DNA of 48,481 nt from NCBI GenBank assembly GCA_035647835.1, contig DASRMS010000093.1, forward strand, positions 1 through 48,481, written 5' to 3'. The notes beneath the pieces were generated by a model. It saw only the letters and a list, made by a program, of their open reading frames with translations, made no database searches and was not told the origin of the DNA. Positions 25,043-33,362 of this stretch are shown here, piece by piece. The position numbers and the translations under genes are program-made. How positions within the stretch are numbered: position 1 is the stretch's first letter; each line of letters opens with the position of its first letter. The stretch comes from UBA9865 sp035647835. GTDB taxonomy: Bacteria; Bacillota; Dethiobacteria; Dethiobacterales; Dethiobacteraceae.

Positions 25043-25417
25043 TTAACCACAGTCACCGCTGCAATCTCCACAACCACCACTTCGTCCCGTTTCCATGCCA
25101 GTTATCCGAGCTATGGTTTCATTGACAGCAGCTAAAAGACTGTCCACTTTCTGGCGTGCAATTAAATATGCCTTAATCTCCTGATTCTCTACCATCTGAC
25201 GCTGCAGCGTCTGCAGCTCCTCTACTAATTCTGGTGTAATGCTCTGCCCTTGACTTTGCTTATTATTCAGGGCTAGTTGTTGTGCTTGAAAGTTTTCGAT
25301 TAACGACACGGCAGCGTCGCTTTGCTCCATGATCTCTTGCGCATGTGTAAAGCTTTGGTATTCATCTGAAGCTAGAATAGATTCCCCCAGCTGTTCTGCC
25401 AACTCTAATGGATGCAT
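25043..25417 (-). CDS. YlbF/YmcA (Ric) family protein with cysteine tail
   Basis: 124 residues, mostly helical, fitting the YlbF family. In B. subtilis YlbF (RicF) works with YmcA and YaaT in a complex that promotes RNase Y processing and development and that carries iron-sulphur clusters. The C-terminal tail GGCGDCSGDCG has three cysteines that could ligate a cluster or metal. It lies 20 bases after iscU and ahead of the operon terminator, which suggests co-expression with cluster assembly. Confidence 0.85.
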   Translation of the reverse strand: MHPLELAEQLGESILASDEYQSFTHAQEIMEQSDAAVSLIENFQAQQLALNNKQSQGQSITPELVEELQTLQRQMVENQEIKAYLIARQKVDSLLAAVNETIARITGMETGRSGGCGDCSGDCG

Positions 25418-25437
25418 TTACATTCTCCTCTCTTTTT

Positions 25438-25818
25438 TTACTTGTGCTTATCAGTCTGCTGTTGATAATTTTTTATGGCTTGCCTCAAAGCATCGGCAGC
25501 TAGGTTGGAACAGTGCATTTTAGGCTGCGGCAAGCCTCCCAACTCCTCCGCCACTTGCTTATTAGTAATTTTCAATGCTTCTGTAATAGTTTTACCCTTA
25601 ACCATTTCTGTGATTTTACTGCTGGTAGCAATAGCAGCACCACAGCCAAATGTCCGAAATTTTATTTCCTCGATCACATCCTGCTCATTTACTTTTAAGT
25701 AAATACGCATGATGTCGCCACATTTCATATTCCCCACTTCCCCAACACCGCTTGCGTTTTCAATTTCCCCGACATTACGCGGATTTGTGAAATGATCCAT
25801 TACTTGTTCTGTATACAT
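25438..25818 (-). CDS. iscU: Iron-sulphur cluster scaffold (IscU/NifU N-terminal type)
   Basis: Scaffold on which clusters are built before transfer. 126 residues with the three ligand cysteines in KCGD (about 33), FGCGAAIA (about 59) and MHCSNLA (about 102). It lacks the NifU ferredoxin and Nfu domains. Located 18 bases downstream of iscS. Confidence 0.95.
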   Translation of the reverse strand: MYTEQVMDHFTNPRNVGEIENASGVGEVGNMKCGDIMRIYLKVNEQDVIEEIKFRTFGCGAAIATSSKITEMVKGKTITEALKITNKQVAEELGGLPQPKMHCSNLAADALRQAIKNYQQQTDKHK

Positions 25819-25836
25819 TGCTCTTACCCCCGAGTT

Positions 25837-27000
25837 TTACTTTTTGCCTGCATACACAGGTGACATAGAACGTAGTCGTGCAACAATTTCTGGTAGAACT
25901 TCTAAGACATAATCAATTTCTTCCTCTGTATTATCGTCACCTAAAGTGAAACGTAATGAACCGTGGGCTGTCTGATGGTCTAAACCCATAGCCATTAATA
26001 CATGTGAAGGATCAAGTGAGCCAGAGGTGCAGGCCGAACCACTGGAGACAGCGATTCCTTTCAGGTCAAGACTTAAGATGAGAGACTCGCCTTCTACATA
26101 TAGAATCGAGACATTTAGATTACCTGGCAGGCGTTGTTCAGGGTGGCCATTCAGCCTCGTATCTTCAATGGCTAGAACTCCCGCTTTTAATTTGTCCCGT
26201 AAGCATTGTACACGCTTATTTTTTTCTGCCATCTTGCTTACAGCTAATTCTATTGCTCTGCCTAGACCGACAATACCAGGCACATTTTCCGTGCCGGGTC
26301 TAAGTTTGCGCTCTTGCGCACCGCCAAAACTATAGATATTCAAACCTGTCCCTTTACGCACATATAATGCACCAATACCCTTTGGTCCGTAAAATTTATG
26401 CGCCGAAAGTGATAAAAGATCAACTTGCAGCTCCTTAACATCGATGGGCAGCTTGCCAACCGCCTGCACAGCATCAGTATGAAAAACAATGCCGCGCTCC
26501 CGACAAAGCTTGCCGATCTCTGCTACGGGCAGAATTGTCCCTACTTCATTATTGGCCATCATGACAGTGACTAAAATAGTTTGCTCTTGCAGCGCTTCTG
26601 TCACATCTTTTTTGCTGACCAGACCATACTCATCTACAGGCAGAATAGTAACTTCAAAACCTTCCTTTTGCAGTGCTAAACAAGTATCCAGCACCGCATG
26701 GTGTTCGACAGCACTGGTAATGATATGCTTGCCTTTATGCTGCTGCGCCCGCGCAATCCCGCGAATAGCTAGATTATTAGACTCTGTGGCGCCAGAAGTA
26801 AAAATAATTTCTTGCGGGTCAGCGCCTAAGGCGGTGGCCGCCTTTTCCCGTGCTTCATCGACCGCTTTTCGTGCTTCGCGACCAATCGCATAGACGCTGG
26901 AGGGGTTACCGAAATGTTCCGTTAAATACGGTTTCATTGCTGCAAAGACTTCTTCGTGCACTGGAGTCGTTGCGGCATGATCTAAATACACTTTTCGCAT
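25837..27000 (-). CDS. iscS: Cysteine desulfurase (IscS/NifS)
   Basis: PLP enzyme that mobilises sulphur from cysteine onto its active-site Cys and passes it to IscU. 387 residues: MRKVYLDHAATTPVHEEV, TSGATESNNLAIRG, the HHAV segment, the PLP lysine in LSAHKFYGPKGIGALY, and the catalytic Cys in SSGSACTSGSLDPSHVL. It lies 16 bases after iscR. Confidence 0.96.
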   Translation of the reverse strand: MRKVYLDHAATTPVHEEVFAAMKPYLTEHFGNPSSVYAIGREARKAVDEAREKAATALGADPQEIIFTSGATESNNLAIRGIARAQQHKGKHIITSAVEHHAVLDTCLALQKEGFEVTILPVDEYGLVSKKDVTEALQEQTILVTVMMANNEVGTILPVAEIGKLCRERGIVFHTDAVQAVGKLPIDVKELQVDLLSLSAHKFYGPKGIGALYVRKGTGLNIYSFGGAQERKLRPGTENVPGIVGLGRAIELAVSKMAEKNKRVQCLRDKLKAGVLAIEDTRLNGHPEQRLPGNLNVSILYVEGESLILSLDLKGIAVSSGSACTSGSLDPSHVLMAMGLDHQTAHGSLRFTLGDDNTEEEIDYVLEVLPEIVARLRSMSPVYAGKK

Positions 27001-27016
27001 CAGTTGCCTCCTGTGT

Positions 27017-27433
27017 TTATTCTGCCGACATCTTGATTACGTCAGCCAGAGTAATATCATCTAACACTTCAGACATAGAATCTCGTAAACGCTCCCAGAC
27101 TACTCGTGTTAAGCAAGCCGCACTACGGCCACAAGCATTATTGTTGCCTTCAATCACACATTCTACGGGTGCAATCGGCCCTTCAAGCGCTCGCAGCACA
27201 TCACCCACTTTGACTTTATCAGGTGCTTTTGCCAGAACATAACCACCTTTGGCGCCACGTACCGAATCAATCAGGCCGGCTCGGCGTAATGGCTGAAATA
27301 TCTGCTCTAAAAATTGAAAGGAAATATCTTCGCGTTCTGCAATTTCACGTAAGGGTACAGGTCCTTCGTGGAACTCTAATGCTAAAATAGCCATCGCACG
27401 TACTCCATATTTACCTTTAGCTGAAACTTTCAT
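27017..27433 (-). CDS. iscR: Rrf2/IscR family transcriptional regulator
   Basis: 138 residues, N-terminal winged helix (about 1-70) and cysteines C92, C101 and C107 in a loop typical for Fe-S-binding IscR proteins. It is the first gene of the iscR-iscS-iscU operon. A palindrome over the promoter's -10 box supports autorepression. Confidence 0.93.
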   Translation of the reverse strand: MKVSAKGKYGVRAMAILALEFHEGPVPLREIAEREDISFQFLEQIFQPLRRAGLIDSVRGAKGGYVLAKAPDKVKVGDVLRALEGPIAPVECVIEGNNNACGRSAACLTRVVWERLRDSMSEVLDDITLADVIKMSAE

Positions 27434-27463
27434 AAGTACTCCACCTACTAATCCTGATTAAAT

Positions 27464-27481
27464 TACTCTGCTTTAAGAGTA
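27464..27481. promoter_or_regulatory. Candidate IscR operator
   Basis: Perfect inverted repeat TACTCT-6 bases-AGAGTA (27464-27481) that covers the -10 hexamer of the iscR promoter. The position fits autorepression by the Rrf2 protein encoded 31 bases downstream. Confidence 0.6.
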
Positions 27482-27504
27482 GCAAAATTGGTAGCGCTAG
27501 TCAA
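27476..27504 (-). promoter_or_regulatory. Promoter of the iscR-iscS-iscU-ylbF operon
   Basis: TTGACT (27499-27504), 17 bases, TACTCT (27476-27481) on minus. Confidence 0.75.
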
Positions 27505-27531
27505 GTAGCCAAGCATATTTTTTCTAAATTC

Positions 27532-27930
27532 TTATTTGGTCATCGCGAGGGCTACGGCTTGCGCTACAGCATAGTTGCGGCTATGACTTAAAGAAAGGGC
27601 AATCGAGTGCAGCGATAGCTTTGCTGCGCGCAGCTTTGCTCGTCCCCGCAGGCAAACAGTTGGTTGGCCGCTAGGTAAAGAAATAATCTCCACATCAGTC
27701 CAGGCAATACTGCCCAGACCGCAGCCTAACAGTTTAAAAACAGCTTCTTTGGCCGCAAAGCGAGCGGCCAAATGCCGTGCTCCATAGGACCGCGCGGCAA
27801 GCTGCTCTTGTTCCTGCGCTGTAAAAAAGCGCTGCAAAAAAAGTTGCGGGCGCCGCCGATAAGCACGAGCCACCCGCTCAATTTCAATAATATCTACACC
27901 AGTATGCAAGGCCAATGATTCTTTGTTCAT
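27532..27930 (-). CDS. acpS: Holo-[acyl-carrier-protein] synthase
   Basis: Transfers 4'-phosphopantetheine from CoA to acyl carrier protein. 132 residues with GVDIIEIERV near the N-terminus, the metal-binding RFAAKEAVFKLLG and the C-terminal LSLSHSRNYAVAQAVA. acpS often leads an operon with nnr and alr; here the iscR operon with its own promoter separates it from nnr. Confidence 0.95.
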   Translation of the reverse strand: MNKESLALHTGVDIIEIERVARAYRRRPQLFLQRFFTAQEQEQLAARSYGARHLAARFAAKEAVFKLLGCGLGSIAWTDVEIISLPSGQPTVCLRGRAKLRAAKLSLHSIALSLSHSRNYAVAQAVALAMTK

Positions 27931-27957
27931 CTAATCATTTATCCTTTATATCTTTTC

Positions 27958-28668
27958 TCATAATACTGTTTCAAATTTATAACCAATACCCCATACCGTA
28001 CGCAAATAGGTAGGATTAGCGGGGTCTTTTTCTATTTTTTCCCGAATACGCCTAATTAACACGGTAACCGTGCCAGTATCACCAAAATATTCATTTCCCC
28101 ACACCAAATCTAACAGTTGATCACGACTATATACAACACCAGGATTATTAGCAAGGACCCACAACAAGTCAAATTCCTTGGCCGTGAGGTAAACATGTTC
28201 GCCCTTGAGTGCTACCTCACGTGTTTTACTGTTAATAGAAAGGCGACCGTCATCAAACGTCCCTTCTTTGAGGCGTGGTGCCAGTTCCTCACCGGCAACA
28301 CGACGCAAAACAGCCTTCACGCGCAGTGCTAATTCTGAGGGACTAAAAGGCTTGGTTACATAATCATCTACACCTAAATTGAAGCCTTGGGCCTTATCTT
28401 CCAATTCATCTTTGGCCGAAAGAATAATCACTGGGGTATTATCGCCACGGCTGCGCAGGGCCTTACAAACCTCAAAACCATCCATTTCAGGCATCATTAA
28501 GTCAAGTACAATTAAATCTGGATGCTCATCTGCCACCTTTTGCAAGCCCTCACGTCCATCAGCCGCATGTATCACGCGATAGGCATCCTGACGTAAACTC
28601 TGTTGGACAATCCGTCTAATTTTGGGCTCGTCATCCACCACGAGGATTTTAGTAACTTTGCTCATCAT
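27958..28668 (-). CDS. OmpR/PhoB-type response regulator
   Basis: 236 residues: receiver domain (about 5-120) with phospho-acceptor in LIVLDLMMPEMDG and the conserved VTKPFSPSELALRV lysine, then a winged-helix DNA-binding domain (about 140-233) ending TVWGIGYKFE. It overlaps the histidine kinase end by 20 bases and has a strong AAGGAGG site within it. The target genes are unknown. Confidence 0.93.
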   Translation of the reverse strand: MMSKVTKILVVDDEPKIRRIVQQSLRQDAYRVIHAADGREGLQKVADEHPDLIVLDLMMPEMDGFEVCKALRSRGDNTPVIILSAKDELEDKAQGFNLGVDDYVTKPFSPSELALRVKAVLRRVAGEELAPRLKEGTFDDGRLSINSKTREVALKGEHVYLTAKEFDLLWVLANNPGVVYSRDQLLDLVWGNEYFGDTGTVTVLIRRIREKIEKDPANPTYLRTVWGIGYKFETVL

Positions 28669-30271
28669 TGTCGCCTCCTTGATCAGTTCTGGAAAATGGT
28701 ATATAAATCGAGAACTTTGTACCTATACCAATCTCACTTTGTACAGAAACATTGCCCGATTGCAGTTCCGCTAAAGTCTTAACTAACGCTAACCCTAAAC
28801 CGGTACCATTACGACGCCTTTTAAGTGAGGAATCACCCTGGCGAAACTTCTCAAAAATATGAGGTAATAGTTCTGGGGCGATACCTTCACCGGTATCTTC
28901 GATATGGATGGCTGCTCTGGCATCTTCTGCTGTGGTAAAAACAGTAACCCGACCGCCTTCCTTGGTAAACTTAATGGCGTTGGAGATGATGTTAATAATC
29001 ATTTGCCGAATTCGTTCGGGATCGGCATAAACTAAAGGCAGCTCTGCTTTTTGTACTTCTAGCGTGATATTCTGCTGGGCTGCTACAGGCACCATGGTAC
29101 GCCGCACAATGTACAAGACGTCATTCAAGTCAAGATTTTCGGGTTCTAAGCGTAAATGACCTGCTTCGTATTTAGCCATATCTAGAATATCACTGATTAA
29201 AATCATTAACTGTTGAGAACCAATTTGGATATCTAAAAGATTCTCCCGCTGCTCCTCATTAATTGGTCCTGCTGTTTCGTCAAGCAGCAGTTCACAAAAA
29301 GCTACAATTGAGGTCAAGGGCGTTCTTAGTTCATGCGTAATTGTCGCCAGAAACTCGCTTTTAAGGCGGTTCGTTTCGCTTAATTTTTGATTTAGCTGGG
29401 TTAATACCCTTTGGCCTTCGCGTAGCCGTAAATTTGCTGCTTCCAGCTCCCGTGTACGTGTCGCCACTTTACGCTCCATGTTTTGATAAAGATCTTTAAT
29501 CGTGTCATAAGGACCGAGAAGTTTTTTACGGATAATAACTGTGTAAATAAAGTAGTATGACAGCAGCTTCCATAAATGACCGACCATATTGGCGAGGCCG
29601 TAAACCGAGCTATAAAAGGTAAAAGAGATCTCCGCAAATACTGTAGCCAAACAAGCTAACAGCAAATATTGATACAAATCACGATCTAAACGGCGTCCAT
29701 TCTTAATGAGAAAACCAATCGCTAATAAAATTATGAAAACAATTAGATATTCGCTAACTATTTTAAATGTTGTCAAGCCAACACCGGGGATAAAACAAGC
29801 TGGGAAATAGCCTGTAAAGACCATCACGAATAAAGAGATGGCCAGCAGGGCGATGGGGATCAATACTTTAGGGGTTGTAAGTGCTTTAGATAATAGCGCT
29901 GCTGACAGTAACAAGGCAAACGCTTCAAAAAAACGGGGAATAATCCATAGTTGCGTAGCCAAATTTGCCGTATCACCCGCGAAGACACCCATCCCTTGAT
30001 AGGCCAAAGTGTGCATGAGGTCAAAAACAGCAACAAAAAAATAAATAAAGCCTAAAAAATTTAGTAAATGATCATTCTTATAGGAGATCCTGCTGGTATG
30101 CATAGCAATGGCCGCAATACCAAAACTGACCAGAATGCTAAAAATCTCTACTACGGTATGAAATAGTAAATAATTACGAAAGCTGAGACCAATCAGGGCA
30201 GCAGCAAGCAAAACAGCAGCAATAATTTTAAGATATGGCGACTCCATTGAGAGTTTTGTCAAATTCTCCAC
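28649..30271 (-). CDS. MASE3-domain sensor histidine kinase
   Basis: 540 residues. The N-terminus has about seven or eight membrane helices (about 13-245) of the MASE3 type, with FLGFIYFFVAVFDLMHTLAY. A coiled coil (about 255-300) and HisKA domain with phospho-acceptor in ATITHELRTPLTSIVAF follow, then HATPase with IISNAIKFTKEGG, DTGEGIAPE and RNGTGLGLALV. No PAS domain. The pair with the overlapping response regulator forms a two-component system of unknown signal. The start is uncertain (GTG 30271, TTG at codon 4 or ATG at codon 9). Confidence 0.93.
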   Translation of the reverse strand: MENLTKLSMESPYLKIIAAVLLAAALIGLSFRNYLLFHTVVEIFSILVSFGIAAIAMHTSRISYKNDHLLNFLGFIYFFVAVFDLMHTLAYQGMGVFAGDTANLATQLWIIPRFFEAFALLLSAALLSKALTTPKVLIPIALLAISLFVMVFTGYFPACFIPGVGLTTFKIVSEYLIVFIILLAIGFLIKNGRRLDRDLYQYLLLACLATVFAEISFTFYSSVYGLANMVGHLWKLLSYYFIYTVIIRKKLLGPYDTIKDLYQNMERKVATRTRELEAANLRLREGQRVLTQLNQKLSETNRLKSEFLATITHELRTPLTSIVAFCELLLDETAGPINEEQRENLLDIQIGSQQLMILISDILDMAKYEAGHLRLEPENLDLNDVLYIVRRTMVPVAAQQNITLEVQKAELPLVYADPERIRQMIINIISNAIKFTKEGGRVTVFTTAEDARAAIHIEDTGEGIAPELLPHIFEKFRQGDSSLKRRRNGTGLGLALVKTLAELQSGNVSVQSEIGIGTKFSIYIPFSRTDQGGDNDEQSY

Positions 30272-30390
30272 TGCTCCTTATCCGCATAGTGAGTACTTTT
30301 TAGTTTCGACATGCGGATAGATAATTCCTTTTTCTTTAAAAACGCTCTCCCCGCAGAAACGCCCACCCTATCCTTTGCTGCTAATTCCTC

Positions 30391-30417
30391 AAAAAAATAC
30401 TAGCCGCCGCGGCTAGT
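30391..30417 (-). terminator. Terminator of the 30.4-31.4 kb lipoprotein gene
   Basis: Stem ACTAGCC/GGCTAGT (30399-30405 with 30411-30417) followed by ATTTTTTTGAGG on minus. Confidence 0.9.
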
Positions 30418-30440
30418 ATCTACATTTGCATGTATTGTGT

Positions 30441-31397
30441 TTAAGGGATATAAATCCTTTCTGTAAGTAGATTGTCATGAGCAATTCCTTCGTAATTGAG
30501 CGTAACGTTGGCATAAGCTAATGTTGGATTATAGGGCGTTACGCCGAAAAGATCAAGTCGTGAAATTAAGGAATTACGCATTTCTACCATAAATATACCA
30601 ACTTGATTGGTCCCTGGCAGCCAACTCTGGCTCCCCTGCTTAGTATGATCCTCAAAAGAAGCTTCGAAATTAAGCTCTATAGGATTGCCTAATTCATCAA
30701 TTTGGTACATCAAGATAATCTTAGCTGTGCAAAGAATTGTTGAGGGTTTCTTCGTAGGTTCAGTACCCAGCTGCAGCTGAAGCTGATAGGAAAATGAACG
30801 TGGCAAAGCCTCTAATTCACGTTCTATCAAGAGATTAGGCGCAGGCTTAAGGAAATCTGCCTCCACTGCCTCAATTAACTCGACCATCTCCTCCGGCTTT
30901 TTGTTGATCACAAATATTTCATTGAGACGAGAAATTGCGCCAAGTTTTTTTAACCCTTCGAGGGAAATCAGTTGTGCTTCTTCTATGTAAAAATCATAGT
31001 CTGAGTCTTCCCACTGGGCTTGCACACTATCGCTTAAGTAGGTTTGGCAATATACCACAAGCTTATCCGGGTCATTTTCTTGCAGCCAGTTTTTAGCCCC
31101 GTTAACATCATGTTGGCGTTCAGGCAAAGCAACTTCTTGCAATACCTCAGTTGCTGTATTTTTTATACCATTATATCTTACGTAGCGACGTATGAATTGT
31201 TTTTTATTGGGACTCATCTTTTCTTCTAATAAAATATGATAGGTGAAGTCAGGCACCGTGGTAAAATCAACATCGACCAGACTGACAATTTTATCAGCAG
31301 GTTCGAAATTCTCAACAACAGGTTCGAGATCAGCTTCTGTCCCGCATCCTGAAAGTAATAAAATTAAAACTAGTAGCAAGACACTACGTATTTTCAT
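30441..31397 (-). CDS. Lipoprotein of unknown function
   Basis: Not recognised. 318 residues from ATG at 31397, 7 bases after AAAGGAG; an upstream ATG at 31424 lacks a site. Lipobox LLLSGCGTE, so it is anchored outside the membrane. The mature part is acidic with mixed alpha/beta character and no motif I can name. Confidence 0.75.
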   Translation of the reverse strand: MKIRSVLLLVLILLLSGCGTEADLEPVVENFEPADKIVSLVDVDFTTVPDFTYHILLEEKMSPNKKQFIRRYVRYNGIKNTATEVLQEVALPERQHDVNGAKNWLQENDPDKLVVYCQTYLSDSVQAQWEDSDYDFYIEEAQLISLEGLKKLGAISRLNEIFVINKKPEEMVELIEAVEADFLKPAPNLLIERELEALPRSFSYQLQLQLGTEPTKKPSTILCTAKIILMYQIDELGNPIELNFEASFEDHTKQGSQSWLPGTNQVGIFMVEMRNSLISRLDLFGVTPYNPTLAYANVTLNYEGIAHDNLLTERIYIP

Positions 31398-31516
31398 AAT
31401 TGAGCTCCTTTTGGCATGTCTCACTTCATCATACCAGAAATAAGCCTTTATTATGTTACTGTTTCTTTACATAATTCAGCAAGAAAGTTAAGTTTTTTTA
31501 AAATTAACTACAAAAT

Positions 31517-32605
31517 TCACGATTTAAGCTCTTCATTTTTCATTACATCTACTGCTGCCAGGCCTGAACTCATTACCGCACCACGCAGCCAAGGATGATA
31601 CATAAAGGGTAATTTTAAATTTTTTAAGACAATGTTGCGCCTTAAAACTGCAGTTTCCCTCTGGTAACGAGCCACAAAACCGTCGAGACCGGGTGCCAGA
31701 CTTTTGGCTGCAGCTAACGCACTACGAAAGGCATAGCTAAAACCTTCAGCAGAACTGGGACTAATCCAACCAGCGGCTTCGCCAATTAAGGCAACTCCCG
31801 GTGGGAGGGCAACTAAACGGGGAGCATGCCGGGGGCGGACAATGAGAGCTCCTTCTTTTTTTTGCGCCGTTTGCAAAGGGTAGCCATAAGCAACAAGTTT
31901 GGCTTTAAGCTGCTTAAATCTCTCTACTGTCTGCTGGCGGGGTCTCAAGGCTGCCCCAACAAGCAAAGAGTCTTCTTTAGGAATAGACCAGCCATAGAAA
32001 TCCATTAGCTCACTATCAAAAAAGACGGAAAAGTAAGGAGAAGCCTCTTTCACACTAAACCATTCTTGGATAGCACTATAAATTACTAGTTTTTGGTCAT
32101 TAGGAAAAAACTTTCTTCTGACAAGGGAGCCGGCACCATCTGCGCCGATCACTAAACGTGCTTTCTCTTGATAATGTTTTCCCTGCTGCAGCAAATCTAG
32201 AGTAATGTGGTTGTCTTCCTGTTGAATGTCCTTACACAGGGCGTCAGCACGCACCTCAACAGTTGCAGGCACTAAAGAAAATAACCAGTGATCAAATTTT
32301 GTCCGGTCAAGATTAATATAAAACCGCTGATAATAACGTTCCCGGCCCTGCTGCAAATCAATAGTACGAACAACAAAAATTTGCGGGCCCACAATCACCT
32401 CTTGGGGCAAAGCTAAACTCATCATGCCCAAAACTTTCTGCGCATCAGGAGCTAAAAGGCCGCCACAGGCTTTAGTACCGGCGGCGGCCTGCACTGGAAC
32501 AAGTAAGTTCCGCCTTTCAACTAATAACACCCGATATTTAGCAGCCAGTAAACGAGCCAGCGTTGAACCTGCCGGTCCCGCGCCGATAATGGCAATATCA
32601 TACAC
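31517..32605 (-). CDS. Geranylgeranyl-reductase-family FAD oxidoreductase
   Basis: 362 residues. FAD-binding Rossmann motif IIGAGPAGSTLARLLA at the N-terminus, VIGADGAGSLVRR in the middle and the second FAD motif LIGEAAGWISPSSAEGFSYA near 270. These belong to the p-hydroxybenzoate-hydroxylase-like family that reduces polyprenyl groups in archaeal lipids, chlorophyll and quinones. In Clostridia the substrate is not settled. The start is GTG at 32605. No isoprenoid gene is adjacent. Confidence 0.82.
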   Translation of the reverse strand: MYDIAIIGAGPAGSTLARLLAAKYRVLLVERRNLLVPVQAAAGTKACGGLLAPDAQKVLGMMSLALPQEVIVGPQIFVVRTIDLQQGRERYYQRFYINLDRTKFDHWLFSLVPATVEVRADALCKDIQQEDNHITLDLLQQGKHYQEKARLVIGADGAGSLVRRKFFPNDQKLVIYSAIQEWFSVKEASPYFSVFFDSELMDFYGWSIPKEDSLLVGAALRPRQQTVERFKQLKAKLVAYGYPLQTAQKKEGALIVRPRHAPRLVALPPGVALIGEAAGWISPSSAEGFSYAFRSALAAAKSLAPGLDGFVARYQRETAVLRRNIVLKNLKLPFMYHPWLRGAVMSSGLAAVDVMKNEELKS

Positions 32606-32688
32606 TAAAAACCCTCTCCCTCAAAAATTGATGCGTAGTAAAGCAAAAGATAACCGCAAACAGTCAAAATCGTTGCACTGAGCTTAGG

Positions 32689-33339
32689 CTAAACCTGACG
32701 CAAGATGGTGACCAGTTCGGCAACGGAATGAGCGATATGTGTAGGGTTTTCTGCCTGCAGCTCCTCCTCCTGACCATAACCGTAGGTCACAGCAATGGCA
32801 TCAATGCCCTGAGCATTAGCACCAACCACATCAAACATGCGGTCTCCTACCATCACCACAGCTTGGCGTTCTGCTTGAGGGATATCCTGTAAGATGTCAG
32901 CAATAATTTCTGCTTTCGCGGTGCGCGTACCGTCAGGATGACCGCCGACAATTTTTGTAAAGTAGGTGTCCAGTGCAAAATGTTTTAAGATAAGTTCTGC
33001 AAAGGCCGTCATTTTGGTGGTAGCCACATATAATTTTCTGCCGTCAGCACGTAAATCAGCCAACATCTCCCTGATGCCGGGAAAAACTTTATTTTCATAC
33101 AGACCACTGACACCATGATGCTCACGATAAATAGCGATTGCTTGATCTACTTGTTCTTCACTGAAGGCATACATGGTGCGGAAAGAATCCTTCAGCGGCG
33201 GGCCAATAAAAAGACGAAATTTTTCTTCGTCTTCTTCATCCACGCCCATCTGCGCCAAAGCATGACGCAGGGAGCTGATAATGCCTGCTGCCGGATCAGT
33301 TAAGGTGCCGTCTAAATCAAATAAAATATGTTTATACAT
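32689..33339 (-). CDS. HAD-superfamily phosphatase (phosphoglycolate phosphatase-like)
   Basis: 216 residues. HAD motif I FDLDGTLTDP, motif II VATTKMTAF, motif III lysine in RTAKAEII and motif IV VMVGDRMFDVVGANAQG; a helical C1 cap lies at about 15-80. Members of this subfamily include phosphoglycolate phosphatases and the pyrophosphatase PpaX. The substrate cannot be predicted. Confidence 0.9.
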   Translation of the reverse strand: MYKHILFDLDGTLTDPAAGIISSLRHALAQMGVDEEDEEKFRLFIGPPLKDSFRTMYAFSEEQVDQAIAIYREHHGVSGLYENKVFPGIREMLADLRADGRKLYVATTKMTAFAELILKHFALDTYFTKIVGGHPDGTRTAKAEIIADILQDIPQAERQAVVMVGDRMFDVVGANAQGIDAIAVTYGYGQEEELQAENPTHIAHSVAELVTILRQV

Positions 33340-33362
33340 GCCTAGATTCTCCTCTGATAATT

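Noticed and set aside
24922..25080. N-terminal extension of nnr (53 residues upstream of the chosen ATG)
   Set aside because: It reads through the ylbF terminator and a REP-like remnant, lacks family similarity, and a good ribosome binding site precedes the ATG at 24921.
26489..26893. Plus-strand reading frame of 134 codons
   Set aside because: Antisense to iscS, with serine/arginine-rich composition typical of a shadow frame.
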